A DNA stretch of 28,274 nt from Chloroflexota bacterium (GCA_023434145.1 JAEYTI010000336.1:1-28274), one strand, 5' to 3'. Positions 1 to 8,482 are shown, counted from the stretch's first letter. Translations and numbers: made by a program. Notes: generated by a model not told the origin, from the sequence alone.

Positions 1-39
1 TGGGGCCCCCGCGCTGCTATTCTAGAAAACTCCAATTCG

Positions 40-822
40 CTATCCCATGCGAATGGGCATGTTCCCGGCGGCGACGGGGTTGGTCAGATTACCGATGCCC
101 TCCACCGAAACTTCCACTGAGTCGCCGTCATTTAGCGGGCCGATCCCGGCGGGCGTGCCGGTGAGAATGAGATCGCCGGGGGTTAGCGTCATCACCGAAG
201 AGATGAAGGCGATCAACTGCTCCACCGGGTACATCATCTCGCGTGTTGAGGCCATTTGGCGCATTTCGCCGTTGACGCGCGTTTGCACCAGCACGTCGGA
301 TGGGTCCAGTTCGGTCTCGATCCACGGGCCAACCGGGCAGAAGGTATCAAAGCCTTTGCCGCGCGTCCACTGGCCATCTTTGCGCTGCAAATCGCGCGCG
401 GTAACGTCATTTGCCACGGTATAGCCGAGAATGTAACGGCGCGCTTCATCCGCCGGGATCCACCGCCCCGCGCGCCCGATAACGACAGCCAGTTCCCCCT
501 CATGCTCTACCTTGCTCGACTGCGGCGGCAAAATGATGGTTTCGCCGGGGGAGATGATGGAAGAAGGCGGCTTTAGGAACAGCATGGGGATCTCCGGCGG
601 CTCAAAGCCCTGCTCGCGGGCGTGCTCGGCATAATTACGGCCCACGCAAACAATCTTGCTCGGTTCCACTGGCGCCAGCAGCCGGACGAGGTTCAACGGA
701 GTCTGAGCCTCTAGCCGCCGGAACTCGCCGAAAATGTCCCCCTCGATCATGCCAACCTGGTCCTGGTAGATCCAACCCCAGCGGGGTGCTGCCCCGCGCA
801 TCTCGTAGCGTATCAAGCGCAT
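40..822 (-). CDS. Fumarylacetoacetate hydrolase (FAH) family protein
   Basis: A 260-residue cytosolic enzyme of the FAH superfamily, whose members are metal-dependent C-C bond hydrolases, decarboxylases or isomerases of 2-oxo acids in aromatic and 2-keto acid breakdown. The core signatures are in order: VCVGRNYAEHA (about 58-68), HEGELAVVIG (107-116) with putative metal ligands E108 and E110, ANDVTARDLQ (137-146) with ligand D139, and a C-terminal LTPGDLILTGTPAGIGPL block (213-230). The N-terminal GWIYQDQVGMIEGD strand is typical of the acylpyruvase / HpcE-like branch. An upstream in-frame Met exists at 876, but I chose 822 because GGGAGGAGAA lies just ahead of it and the protein then begins with the usual short strand. 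It is divergent from the histidine kinase at 1331 and has no pathway partner in the window. The substrate cannot be set from sequence alone. Confidence 0.9.
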   Translation of the reverse strand: MRLIRYEMRGAAPRWGWIYQDQVGMIEGDIFGEFRRLEAQTPLNLVRLLAPVEPSKIVCVGRNYAEHAREQGFEPPEIPMLFLKPPSSIISPGETIILPPQSSKVEHEGELAVVIGRAGRWIPADEARRYILGYTVANDVTARDLQRKDGQWTRGKGFDTFCPVGPWIETELDPSDVLVQTRVNGEMRQMASTREMMYPVEQLIAFISSVMTLTPGDLILTGTPAGIGPLNDGDSVEVSVEGIGNLTNPVAAGNMPIRMG

Positions 823-951
823 AATAATTCTCCTCCCAATGTGCCTGTTCCAGTAGCGATGCCGTCTTTCTGTCACCGCATCTTCTCGACTATCGATATT
901 GTAGTGGAGATTTGCCCAGGCGGCGGCGCTTTTTCATGAATCGATGTTCAA

Positions 952-1124
952 GCTTTGTTACATCGTTTTGCGTTAAGTAAAACGCCAGAAGTACCTTTAC
1001 AAACAGCCTTCTGCATCCGGGCGTTTTACCCTAGTAATTCGCCAGGCGTAGAACTTCCATTGTTAAGATACTTCGGCGAATTACCTACCACGAAGTTGGT
1101 CACGCAAAACAAACCAACAAAGGC
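952..1124. repeat. Nested inverted-repeat element
   Basis: This lies in the 508-base gene-free stretch 823-1330. Three inverted repeats are stacked. The outer pair is imperfect: GCTTTGTTACATCGTTTTGC (952-971) against ACGCAAAACAAACCAACAAA (1102-1121). Inside it are GTAAAACGCC (977-986) with GGCGTTTTAC (1020-1029), and GTAATTCGCC (1034-1043) with GGCGAATTAC (1075-1084). The outer arms resemble the arms of the hairpin at 16167-16227; both share CGAAGTTGGTCAC and CCAACAAAG. It looks like a non-coding mobile repeat opened by further hairpin insertions. I see no reading frame in it. Promoters of the two divergent genes presumably lie around it, but I could not place one with confidence. Confidence 0.6.
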
Positions 1125-1330
1125 TCAGTAAAGAAACAACAGTATGGAATCAATGGAATAAGGGTATGGAGAACTTATCAGTTTTTGAATCCTTTACGAT
1201 TGCCATAGCTATTCACCTTTTCTTGTGTTAAGATACTCCCCAATAAATAGTACTGATTTTATCTACATTCGTCCAACAATGTATCGCTTCACCAACCATC
1301 GAGGAATAGTAGTGAAAGGTGTGATCCTCT

Positions 1331-3325
1331 GTGGAAGACATGCAAGACCATAACAGTGAAAATTTGACCTTGAGCGCCGGGATTGCCGCCTCTGGCGCAC
1401 AGGCTGGCGCCGAGGGAGCCTTTGCGTCGCTTATCCTGAACGCTTCTCGTGAGGCGATCATTGGCACAGATGAGCAGTTCATCGTGCGCTTATGCAATCA
1501 ATCCGCGGCAGATCTGCTCGAAATTACCGGGGTGTGCGGCCAGAAGACCAGTTTATTCGATTTGCTGCCACGACCCCTGGCAAGCTCGCTGTGCCTGGAG
1601 GTGCAGCGACAGGGTATTGGGCAGGCCAAAATCCCCATCCGCAATGGCGCCGGGCAGGAACGCATCATCGAGGTGAGCGCGGCTCGCTGCAGCCAAATGG
1701 ATGGGGCGATCCTGGGATATTCCTTTTCGCTGCGCGATGTATCTGAGCACCCCACACCCACTTACCGGCAGGCGATCGAGGCAGAACGAGCCCTGTTAGA
1801 CAAAATACTGGAACATCTGCCATCCGGCGTGATCATTGTTGATGCGCCGGATGGGGCGGTTATGCGCGCAAACCAGGCCGCACTCGATATGTTTGAAGGG
1901 CAGTTCACCTTCTCGCAGAGCATATTCGAATATGCTCATTGGATAGGGTCTACCCCGGATGGACAGCCCTACCGACCAGAAGACTGGCCCGCCGCACGGT
2001 CAATTCTTAAAGGAGAAGTGGTAACGGACGAAGAAATCATCTTCCCCTTTGACAACGACATAGACCGGACGATGAAAATCAACGCTGCCCCCGTCCGTGA
2101 TTCGAGCGGAAAGATCATTGCCGGGGTGATTGTGGTGGAGGATATCACCGAGCGGAAACGGGATGAGGAAGAGCTGCGCGGCAGCAAGCAAGCACAAGAA
2201 GAGATCGCCATGCGGTTCCGGGCTTCAGTCGAAAGCCTGCTGGATGGCTTTGCCATTCTCTCTGCCATCCGAGACGAGAACGATGAAATTGTTGATTTCC
2301 GCTATGATTACATGAATGAAACCGGCTGCCAGATGGGCTACCGCACCAAAGAGGAGGTGGTAGGACGCAGCCTATTAGAGCTGCTGCCTGCACAACGTGA
2401 GAGCGGGCTGTTTGACCGTTACGTTGAACTGGTGCGAACAGGTATCCCGGTGGAAGCTGAAGATCACGAATATGAAGAGCTACAGGATGGCGGAAAGCGC
2501 TTGCTGCGCAGTTTTGAGGTGCGTTCGGTAAAACTAGGCGATGGGTTTGTGGTCACGTGGCGTGATATAACAGAACGCAAGCATACGGAAGAGCAGTTAA
2601 AAACCTATGCCGCCAAGCTAGAGCGGTCGAACCAGGAGCTGGATCAATTTGCCCTAATCGCCTCACATGATCTACAAGAGCCTTTGCGCAAGATCCGCCA
2701 ATTTAGCAGCAGTTTGCGCCATAAATTGGGAGATGATCTCTCTGCTGATGCAGAAGATTCGCTCAACCGTATGCAGCGAGCCGCTGAACGCATGCAGGCG
2801 ATGATCGATGGGCTGCTCGAACTCTCGCGCGTGCAAACGCACGGTGGCAAATTCGAGCCGATCAACCTCACCCGGCTGTTAGAAGATGTGATTTCTGACC
2901 TGGAACCGCGCCTGGAGTCGAGCGGTGGGAAGGTGCTGTACGAGCCGCTGCCTGAAGTGGAGGTGGATGTGGTGCAGTTCCGCGGCCTGCTGCAAAATCT
3001 GATCAGTAACGCATTGAAGTACCACCGCAAGGGCGTTCCTCCCATTGTGCAGGTGCGCGGCTCTGTGCAAAAAGAAGACAAGGCAAACCCTGCCCGCCTG
3101 TTGCTGACGGTGGAAGATAACGGCATTGGGTTCGATGAAGCCGAAGCGCCGCGTATCTTCCGAGCCTTCCAACGCTTGCACGGCATTAGCGAGTACGAGG
3201 GTACCGGCATGGGACTGGCAATTTGCCTGAAGATCATCGAACGCCACCACGGCAAGATTGAAGTGCACAGCCGGCCTGGCGAAGGTTCAACGTTTGCCAT
3301 CACTATTCCCACCCAATTACGGTAA
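1331..3325 (+). CDS. Multi-PAS sensor histidine kinase (HisKA/HATPase_c)
   Basis: A 664-residue histidine kinase with no membrane segment or signal peptide, so a cytosolic sensor. It has three PAS-like domains (about 25-140, 150-280 and 295-418); the second and third end in the usual DITERK linker. A HisKA dimerisation helix follows with phospho-acceptor H446 in ASHDLQEPLRKI, a form common in phytochrome-type kinases. The ATPase domain shows an N box (QNLISNALKYHRKG), a G1 box (VEDNGIGFDE), an F box (IFRAFQRLH) and a G2 box (EGTGMGLAICLKIIERH). The start is GTG at 1331; ATG at 1340 is an alternative, and neither has a strong ribosome binding site. No receiver or response-regulator gene is next to it, so it is an orphan kinase. 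No haem or flavin ligand motif could be identified by eye in the PAS domains. The next gene is also a PAS kinase, but of the HisKA_3 type. Confidence 0.9.
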   Translation: MEDMQDHNSENLTLSAGIAASGAQAGAEGAFASLILNASREAIIGTDEQFIVRLCNQSAADLLEITGVCGQKTSLFDLLPRPLASSLCLEVQRQGIGQAKIPIRNGAGQERIIEVSAARCSQMDGAILGYSFSLRDVSEHPTPTYRQAIEAERALLDKILEHLPSGVIIVDAPDGAVMRANQAALDMFEGQFTFSQSIFEYAHWIGSTPDGQPYRPEDWPAARSILKGEVVTDEEIIFPFDNDIDRTMKINAAPVRDSSGKIIAGVIVVEDITERKRDEEELRGSKQAQEEIAMRFRASVESLLDGFAILSAIRDENDEIVDFRYDYMNETGCQMGYRTKEEVVGRSLLELLPAQRESGLFDRYVELVRTGIPVEAEDHEYEELQDGGKRLLRSFEVRSVKLGDGFVVTWRDITERKHTEEQLKTYAAKLERSNQELDQFALIASHDLQEPLRKIRQFSSSLRHKLGDDLSADAEDSLNRMQRAAERMQAMIDGLLELSRVQTHGGKFEPINLTRLLEDVISDLEPRLESSGGKVLYEPLPEVEVDVVQFRGLLQNLISNALKYHRKGVPPIVQVRGSVQKEDKANPARLLLTVEDNGIGFDEAEAPRIFRAFQRLHGISEYEGTGMGLAICLKIIERHHGKIEVHSRPGEGSTFAITIPTQLR

Positions 3326-3332
3326 GTGTGTG

Positions 3333-3401
3333 TTTCCGTTTATTGGTGGGTTGAGGCAGGGAAACGAAGCCCTCCTGCCTCAACCCACCAATAAACGGAA
3401 A
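3333..3401. repeat. Perfect 28-bp-stem hairpin
   Basis: The arms 3333-3360 and 3374-3401 are exact reverse complements of 28 bases, separated by the 13-base loop GAAACGAAGCCCT. The stem begins TTTCCGTTTATTGG. It starts 7 bases after the stop of the upstream histidine kinase gene. There is no T-run after it, so it is not a textbook intrinsic terminator, although a stem this long may still stop or protect transcripts. Its perfection suggests a recently formed or actively maintained repeat. Confidence 0.85.
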
Positions 3402-3443
3402 AGTACCCAAGAACTAAAACGCACCTTTGCAGCGTTATCGATG

Positions 3444-3449
3444 TATAAT
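3444..3449 (+). promoter_or_regulatory. Possible -10 box (TATAAT)
   Basis: A consensus TATAAT lies 66 bases before the TTG start of the second histidine kinase, in a 114-base gap that follows the hairpin at 3333-3401. No convincing -35 hexamer is seen at 16-18 bases upstream, so this is only a suggestion. Confidence 0.3.
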
Positions 3450-3515
3450 TTTATTGTCGCGACTTGTCTAAACCACTCGGCAAATAAAATCGACGCCAAG
3501 ACTTGAGGGAATCGC

Positions 3516-5537
3516 TTGGACGATTTGCAATCTATTCACACATTGATAGGGGATTTGCGCACCAAGCTGGCGAGATTGGATGACAATCGACGTGCGCAGG
3601 TTGTGGGGCAGCTACGCGACTTATATTATGATTTGCGATCATCTCCAACCTCGGACATCCACATCGATGAACGCTACCGGCTGTTGGCAGAAATCTCACC
3701 GAATCCGGTCTTCTTGCAATTCGAGGGGCGGTTCTTCTATGTAAACCCTAATGGGATGAAATTGTTTGAAGCAAAACAACCGAGAGACATTCTTGGCCGT
3801 TATGTGATCGACTTTGTCGCGCCGGAATATAAAGCGGTGGTAGCAGAACGGATGCGTATTGTCAACGAGATGCGTGTTCCTACTACACTGGTTGAAATAA
3901 AAGTTATAAGCCTGAGTGGCCGGACAGTCGACGTGGAAGCGACTGCCGCGCCGACAACGATTGACGGAAAACCCGGCGCTGTGGTGATCCTGCACGATAT
4001 TTCGCAGCGAAAAGCAACCGAAGAAGCACTGCGAAAGAGCATGGAGCGCGAACGCCATCATGCGGCAGAGCTAACCGCGCTGATGGATGCCGTTCCGGCT
4101 ATGATCTGGATCTCGCGCGACCCAGAGTGCCGTGAGATGCTCGGCAACCGTTTTGGCTACGAGTTCCTGCGCATGTGGCGCGGCGCGAACATCTCGAAGA
4201 CCGCGCCGCTAGAACAGGTAGCTCGCCAACGCTACCGGAACTTCAAAGACGGTGTCGAAATCCCACCACAACAGATGCCCATGCAGATTGCTGCGGCGAC
4301 CGGGCAGGGGCAGCAGAGCCACGAGTTCGACGTTGTTTTTGATGATGGCAGCACCTACCATTTGTTCGGAAACGTGGTAGCGTTGTTTGATGAAAACGGG
4401 CGGCCTGCCGGGGCGGTGGGCGCATACATCGACGTAACCCCCATCAAGCAAGCGGAGATGGATCTGCGAAAGAGCGAGGAACGCCTGATCGACTTCCTCG
4501 AAAGCACGCATGATGGCTTTTATGCCCTCGACCACGAATGGCGCATCATCTACGCCAACAAGCGGGTGGGCGAAATGGTCAATATCGATTCGAGCCAACT
4601 CGTTGACCGTATCTTTTGGCAAGCCTGGCCGCTGTACATCGGCTCGCAGACCGAGAGCCACCTGCGGCGCGTAATGGAAGATCGCACTCCCGTCCACTAC
4701 CAGGCGCAGGGAACATATTCTGATTTGTGGCTGGCAATTTCGGCTTACCCAACCCAAGATGGCATCTCCATCTTTATGTCAGACATCACAGATATCAAGC
4801 GAGCCGAGGAAGAGTTGCGCCAGGCAGAGACGCTGCGAGCCGAGCAGACCATGCAGGTAGAAATTCAGCGCAGGCTGATGGAGAACCGGGAGCGCGAGCG
4901 GCAGGAGATCGCCCGCGATCTGCATGATGGGCCGATCCAAACGCTGGTGAGCGCCATTTTCAACACCCAGTTGGCTAAGGATGTAACCAAAGAATCGGCA
5001 GCACAGCTAGAATTTGAGCAAATTGGGCTGGCAATCAAAAGCGCAGTGCGCGAGCTGCGTGAGGTTGTCAATGAGCTGCGCCCGCCCTCACTCATCCGCT
5101 TTGGCCTGGCCAAGGCCATCAGCCTGCATATCGAAGACTTCCAGGAAAAGCATCCAGAGATCCAAATGCGCCTGGATTTGCAGCACGACACTAACCGCCT
5201 GCCCGAACGCATTTCGCTCTCGCTGTTCCGCATTTGCCAGGAAGCGCTAAACAATACCATTCGGCATGCCAACGCGAGCGAGATTTTGGTGCGCTCAACC
5301 AGCGATAGAGGCAGAATCCAGTTGGAGATCCGTGATAACGGGCAGGGCTTTGTCGTGCCCGAAGACCTGAGCGAGCAGACACGCAGCGGGCATTACGGGC
5401 TGGCCGGCATCCAGGAACGAGCCGATTCGATTGGGGCGGCATTAGAAATCCACTCAAGCTGCGAAACGGGTACTGTGGTGCGCGTAACATTGGTAGTAGA
5501 AGATGCACCGAACCTGCCCGCTCCGCCGATACTGTGA
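3516..5537 (+). CDS. Multi-PAS sensor histidine kinase (NarL-type, HisKA_3)
   Basis: A 673-residue soluble histidine kinase. After a short N-terminal helix come three PAS-like domains (about 45-165, 185-315 and 325-440), joined by RKATEEALRKS-type helical linkers. The HisKA_3 dimerisation domain carries phospho-acceptor H470 in IARDLHDGPIQTLVSA. The ATPase domain has CQEALNNTIRHANAS, IRDNGQGF and HYGLAGIQERADSIGA. This is the NarX/LiaS/DesK class, which normally signals to LuxR/NarL-type DNA-binding regulators; none is encoded here. The start is TTG at 3516, chosen because TTGAGGGA stands 5 bases upstream and the first in-frame ATG would cut into the first PAS domain. The stop codon touches the promoter of the following tRNA gene. 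With the kinase at 1331 it forms a pair of sensors from two different families. Confidence 0.9.
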   Translation: MDDLQSIHTLIGDLRTKLARLDDNRRAQVVGQLRDLYYDLRSSPTSDIHIDERYRLLAEISPNPVFLQFEGRFFYVNPNGMKLFEAKQPRDILGRYVIDFVAPEYKAVVAERMRIVNEMRVPTTLVEIKVISLSGRTVDVEATAAPTTIDGKPGAVVILHDISQRKATEEALRKSMERERHHAAELTALMDAVPAMIWISRDPECREMLGNRFGYEFLRMWRGANISKTAPLEQVARQRYRNFKDGVEIPPQQMPMQIAAATGQGQQSHEFDVVFDDGSTYHLFGNVVALFDENGRPAGAVGAYIDVTPIKQAEMDLRKSEERLIDFLESTHDGFYALDHEWRIIYANKRVGEMVNIDSSQLVDRIFWQAWPLYIGSQTESHLRRVMEDRTPVHYQAQGTYSDLWLAISAYPTQDGISIFMSDITDIKRAEEELRQAETLRAEQTMQVEIQRRLMENRERERQEIARDLHDGPIQTLVSAIFNTQLAKDVTKESAAQLEFEQIGLAIKSAVRELREVVNELRPPSLIRFGLAKAISLHIEDFQEKHPEIQMRLDLQHDTNRLPERISLSLFRICQEALNNTIRHANASEILVRSTSDRGRIQLEIRDNGQGFVVPEDLSEQTRSGHYGLAGIQERADSIGAALEIHSSCETGTVVRVTLVVEDAPNLPAPPIL

Positions 5538-5543
5538 TATAAT
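5538..5543 (+). promoter_or_regulatory. -10 box for tRNA-Val
   Basis: A consensus TATAAT lies 10 bases before the mature tRNA 5' end and immediately after the kinase stop codon. No good -35 hexamer is visible; the upstream DNA is coding sequence. The spacing suits initiation very close to the tRNA. Confidence 0.5.
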
Positions 5544-5553
5544 GGGCGCGTTC

Positions 5554-5627
5554 GGGCGAGTAGCTCAGTTGGTCAGAGCGCATCTCTTACACAGATGAGG
5601 TCGCAGGTTCGAGCCCTGTCTCGCCCA
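5554..5627 (+). tRNA. tRNA-Val (anticodon UAC)
   Basis: The cloverleaf folds fully. The acceptor GGGCGAG pairs with CTCGCCC (5620-5626), followed by discriminator A5627. The D arm is GCTC/GAGC with an AGTTGGTCA loop, the anticodon stem is CATCT/AGATG, and the loop is CTTACAC with anticodon TAC. The variable loop is AGGTC. The T arm is GCAGG/CCTGT with loop TTCGAGC. The genome supplies CC after the discriminator but then T, so the final A of CCA is probably added after transcription. Confidence 0.96.
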
Positions 5628-5656
5628 CCTATATGTAGGGTAAAATCCCGAAATTG

Positions 5657-5684
5657 CACCCCCTATCCACCAGGTATGGGGGTG
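5657..5684 (+). terminator. Possible weak terminator hairpin after the tRNA
   Basis: CACCCCC (5657-5663) pairs with GGGGGTG (5678-5684) around a 14-base loop, 30 bases after the tRNA. Only a poor T-rich tract follows, so termination here is uncertain. Confidence 0.3.
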
Positions 5685-5698
5685 GCGTATTTAAGCCA

Positions 5699-5781
5699 TT
5701 CTATCCCAAAGGTAGTTTTTCGAGTTCATGGTGCGCGAATACGCCGCGCACCATGAACTCGAAAATAATATGGGAATAGGG
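5699..5781. repeat. Hairpin repeat, diverged member of the CTATCC...GGATAG family
   Basis: TTTTCGAGTTCATGGTGCGC (5717-5736, plus G5737) is perfectly complementary to 5745-5765, a 21-bp stem with the 7-base loop AATACGC. The stem is flanked by CTATCCCA on the left and by AAAATAATATGGGAATAG on the right. These outer parts resemble the ends of the repeats at 12193-12282 and 16730-16817, while the stem sequence itself differs. It sits between the tRNA gene and the 3' end of the protease gene on the other strand. Confidence 0.7.
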
Positions 5782-5809
5782 CTGTAGAGAGTTCGGCCCG
5801 GTACCTTCC

Positions 5810-8281
5810 TTATCGGTTGGAAGTCACAATGGGCAAATAGAGCGGGTAGGTCTGCTGATCATCATCATCCGTTATCAGCACTTCGATCTCGATCGGTTGC
5901 CCGGCAGCAGCGTTGGCCAGATCATATAACTCCAGCACAAAGACTTCTGCCGGTTCGAATTCCGTGTCGTCAAGGACGGTGATTGTTATTTCTTGCTCGC
6001 GTACCCCTGGGGCAAAAGTCAGCGTGCCCTGCCCACCAGTGTAATCCACCCCGGGGGTTGCGCTCCCTGCATTGACTCGGTACCGTACGGTGACTGGTTT
6101 CTCCGAAATTGCAGAGAGCTTCACCACAACCGGCACATTCCCGGCACTCTCCAGAACCTGCATAGCAGGTGTGGCAAATTGCACGCCAGGCTCGGGGTCG
6201 TCATCCTCTATGGTGATGGTTGCCTGATCCGGAATAGCCAGCAGGGCATTGCTGGGATTAGTGAGGGCCATGGAGAAAATTTCGGCTGCTTCGTCAGTTG
6301 AGTCGGGGAGAATCGGGACGTTGAACACTTGCTCGACAGTTCCAGGATCAAAGGTAAGCTGTCCGCTGGTTGCTGTGTAATCCTTACCGGCCACAGCGGT
6401 GCCATCGCTGGTGCTGTAGTGGACGACCACGATTTTTCCACTCGGGGCGCTGAGTTCCACGGCGATTCCTATTCCACCTTCACCTTCTCCAAGGCTATAT
6501 GTGCTTGCTTTTAGCCGAACAGAGGAGGGATCATCGTCATCCTGGATGTTGATTTCCAAAGTTTGGTTTGCAGCAAACACCGCGTTGGCCGGGTTGGTCA
6601 GTGTTATGGTGAATGTTTCGTCTATCTCATCAAGACTATCGTCCAGGATGGGGATGGTTATCTGCTGGGTTGTTTCACCGGGCAAAAAGGTCAACTGACC
6701 ACTACCGGACTGAAAATCACTCGTAGCTTGCGCCGTACCACTCGATGTTTCGTACTGCACGGTCACTGTGCTGGTGCCCGGGGTGGATAGCTGCACATCA
6801 ACTGAGACCGATGGCTGGTTTTCCGCAACCAGCACCGGGCTGGTTGCTGCAAAGCTGATTACTGGTGTGGCGCCTGGTAAAACATCCAGGGCAGCGTTTA
6901 CCCGGATTCGCGGCCGGGTAAACCCATTGGTCACCCTTGTGTCATTTACCATCAACCCAGTAGAACTCAGCGCATTTAAGATTTGATCCACCGAAATGGT
7001 GGGGTTCTTGGATTTAAGCACAGCCCAAGCGCCAGCCACATGCGGGGCTGCCATCGACGTGCCCTGTTTGAGAGCATACGAATTTCCAGGGATTGAGGAG
7101 TTAATCGGATACCCCGGCGCCAGCAAGCTTAGAAAGGAAGCGCTATTCGAGGAGGGGGCGACGGTATCAACTGGGTAACCATATTCTCCGCTTGCGGTAG
7201 TGGATCCGACCGATACTGCCGTCGAGATACAGGCGGGTGAGCCCATGGCTGTTGTATAACTGCTGTTTCCGGAAGAAGCAATCGTTGCGATCCCTACCGA
7301 GCGCAGATTATCGATAGCCGCCTTCGTTGCCGGAAAATCACTATCACAATTTGTAGAATACTGCCCGCCGCCCAGACTAAGGTTGACTGCGGCAATATTA
7401 AAATCGTTTCGCAGCGCATACACCCGCTCCAACCCGCGAATCACATCGGAAGTGAGCGCCTTAACTGAGCCTCCCTCCATTGAGAAGACCTGAACAGCAA
7501 TGATGGTAGCATCTGAAGCGACCCCAGAGAATGTATCGCCCTTGCCAGCGGCAATCCCCGCCACGTGGGTTCCGTGATCGCAGCCGCTAATGCCGGTGCA
7601 GTACATGCCTGACCCCGCGGCAATTGATTCCGAAACGCCACCCGGGCAAATCGAGACAAAATTGATACCAGTATTGGTCGTCGAGTAGCATGCTTCAGAA
7701 ACCACTTTCCCAGCCAGAAAGGGGTGGTTTTTATCGACACCGGTATCAAGAATGGCAACCGTTTGCCCCGCTCCGGTATAGCCCGCCGTCTGTGCAGGGG
7801 TAGCGCCGATCAGCGCAACACTATCAGCCAGAGCGGTGTCAAAGATTATATCTTCTTCGATGCCAGCCACTTCTGGAAGCGTTTGTAGCAGGGCCAACCC
7901 TTGTGTATCAACGGTGAGGGATAAGAAAGGAATGAATTCGAAGTGTTTTGCTGCTGAAAAGCGTTGTGTGCCTAACTTATTCAGCACATTTTGCTGCACG
8001 CGCGAGATCGCCGCGCGCTGCTGGGTGGTCTCCCGCGCACTCATCAGCCGGCCTTCCGGTTGATAATCGACATTCAACCGAACAATCACCGGCACTGCGC
8101 CATTTGCCACAGCCTGCTGCTGAAGGCGTTCGTAAACTCCAGGTTTAAATAACGTTTCCCAGTCAGGCGCTGGGAGTTGATTGGTGGGAAATCGAGAGGC
8201 AAGAACCGTAACCGGAGACAGCACGAAACCAAGCAGGATGAAAAGCACCAGGGATGCAAGCAAGCGACGCGATGGCAGCAT
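5810..8281 (-). CDS. Secreted subtilisin-like serine protease with Calx-beta domains
   Basis: An 823-residue secreted S8 peptidase. The signal peptide is N-terminal (SRRLLASLVLFILLGFVLSP, ending near VLASRFP). An inhibitor-I9-like propeptide follows (about 60-150). The catalytic domain has D179 (VAILDTGVD), H239 (CDHGTHVAGIAAG), oxyanion N339 (IASSGNSS) and S409 (KQGTSMAAPHVAGAW). Three Calx-beta repeats follow (about 475-582, 586-695 and 698-807), each with a DDD-type calcium-binding edge (LDDSLDE, LPDSTDE, LDDTEFE). The protein ends in YPLYLPIVTSNR, a hydrophobic tail like those I recall on many exported Chloroflexi proteins. I chose the start at 8281 because AAAGGA lies 6 bases upstream; an in-frame ATG at 8305 would add eight residues. 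It probably degrades external protein, with calcium stabilising the tail domains. Confidence 0.95.
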   Translation of the reverse strand: MLPSRRLLASLVLFILLGFVLSPVTVLASRFPTNQLPAPDWETLFKPGVYERLQQQAVANGAVPVIVRLNVDYQPEGRLMSARETTQQRAAISRVQQNVLNKLGTQRFSAAKHFEFIPFLSLTVDTQGLALLQTLPEVAGIEEDIIFDTALADSVALIGATPAQTAGYTGAGQTVAILDTGVDKNHPFLAGKVVSEACYSTTNTGINFVSICPGGVSESIAAGSGMYCTGISGCDHGTHVAGIAAGKGDTFSGVASDATIIAVQVFSMEGGSVKALTSDVIRGLERVYALRNDFNIAAVNLSLGGGQYSTNCDSDFPATKAAIDNLRSVGIATIASSGNSSYTTAMGSPACISTAVSVGSTTASGEYGYPVDTVAPSSNSASFLSLLAPGYPINSSIPGNSYALKQGTSMAAPHVAGAWAVLKSKNPTISVDQILNALSSTGLMVNDTRVTNGFTRPRIRVNAALDVLPGATPVISFAATSPVLVAENQPSVSVDVQLSTPGTSTVTVQYETSSGTAQATSDFQSGSGQLTFLPGETTQQITIPILDDSLDEIDETFTITLTNPANAVFAANQTLEINIQDDDDPSSVRLKASTYSLGEGEGGIGIAVELSAPSGKIVVVHYSTSDGTAVAGKDYTATSGQLTFDPGTVEQVFNVPILPDSTDEAAEIFSMALTNPSNALLAIPDQATITIEDDDPEPGVQFATPAMQVLESAGNVPVVVKLSAISEKPVTVRYRVNAGSATPGVDYTGGQGTLTFAPGVREQEITITVLDDTEFEPAEVFVLELYDLANAAAGQPIEIEVLITDDDDQQTYPLYLPIVTSNR

Positions 8282-8352
8282 TGGATATTCCTTTGATGAA
8301 AGCATAAATTTATGTTGGTTTTTTCTCGATTTTGTACAACCAAAGTTACTTT

Positions 8353-8358
8353 ATTATA
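8353..8358 (-). promoter_or_regulatory. Possible -10 box for the protease gene
   Basis: Reading on the minus strand, TATAAT lies about 72 bases before the chosen protease start. No matching -35 hexamer is seen at the normal distance, so confidence is low. Confidence 0.3.
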
Positions 8359-8464
8359 GGGGGACAATTTCTCTCTTACTTTACAAATCTGCAAAGACAA
8401 TGGTCAAGCGCCTGACTGCAACCCTAAAAAGGGTAGGCCAACCATTAGGGATTCTCCCAACCCA

Positions 8465-8482
8465 TGTAGGAACACTCCTACA
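8465..8482. promoter_or_regulatory. Operator-like inverted repeat upstream of the permease cluster
   Basis: TGTAGGA and TCCTACA form a perfect 7-bp inverted repeat around ACAC. It sits just upstream of a candidate promoter (8494-8520) for the transport cluster. An 18-base dyad in this place suits a dimeric repressor or activator, but no regulator gene is near and the motif matches none I know. It could also be a small hairpin. Confidence 0.4.

Noticed and set aside
3333..3401. Rho-independent terminator
   Set aside because: The stem is far longer than usual and no T-run follows on either strand, so it is listed as a repeat.
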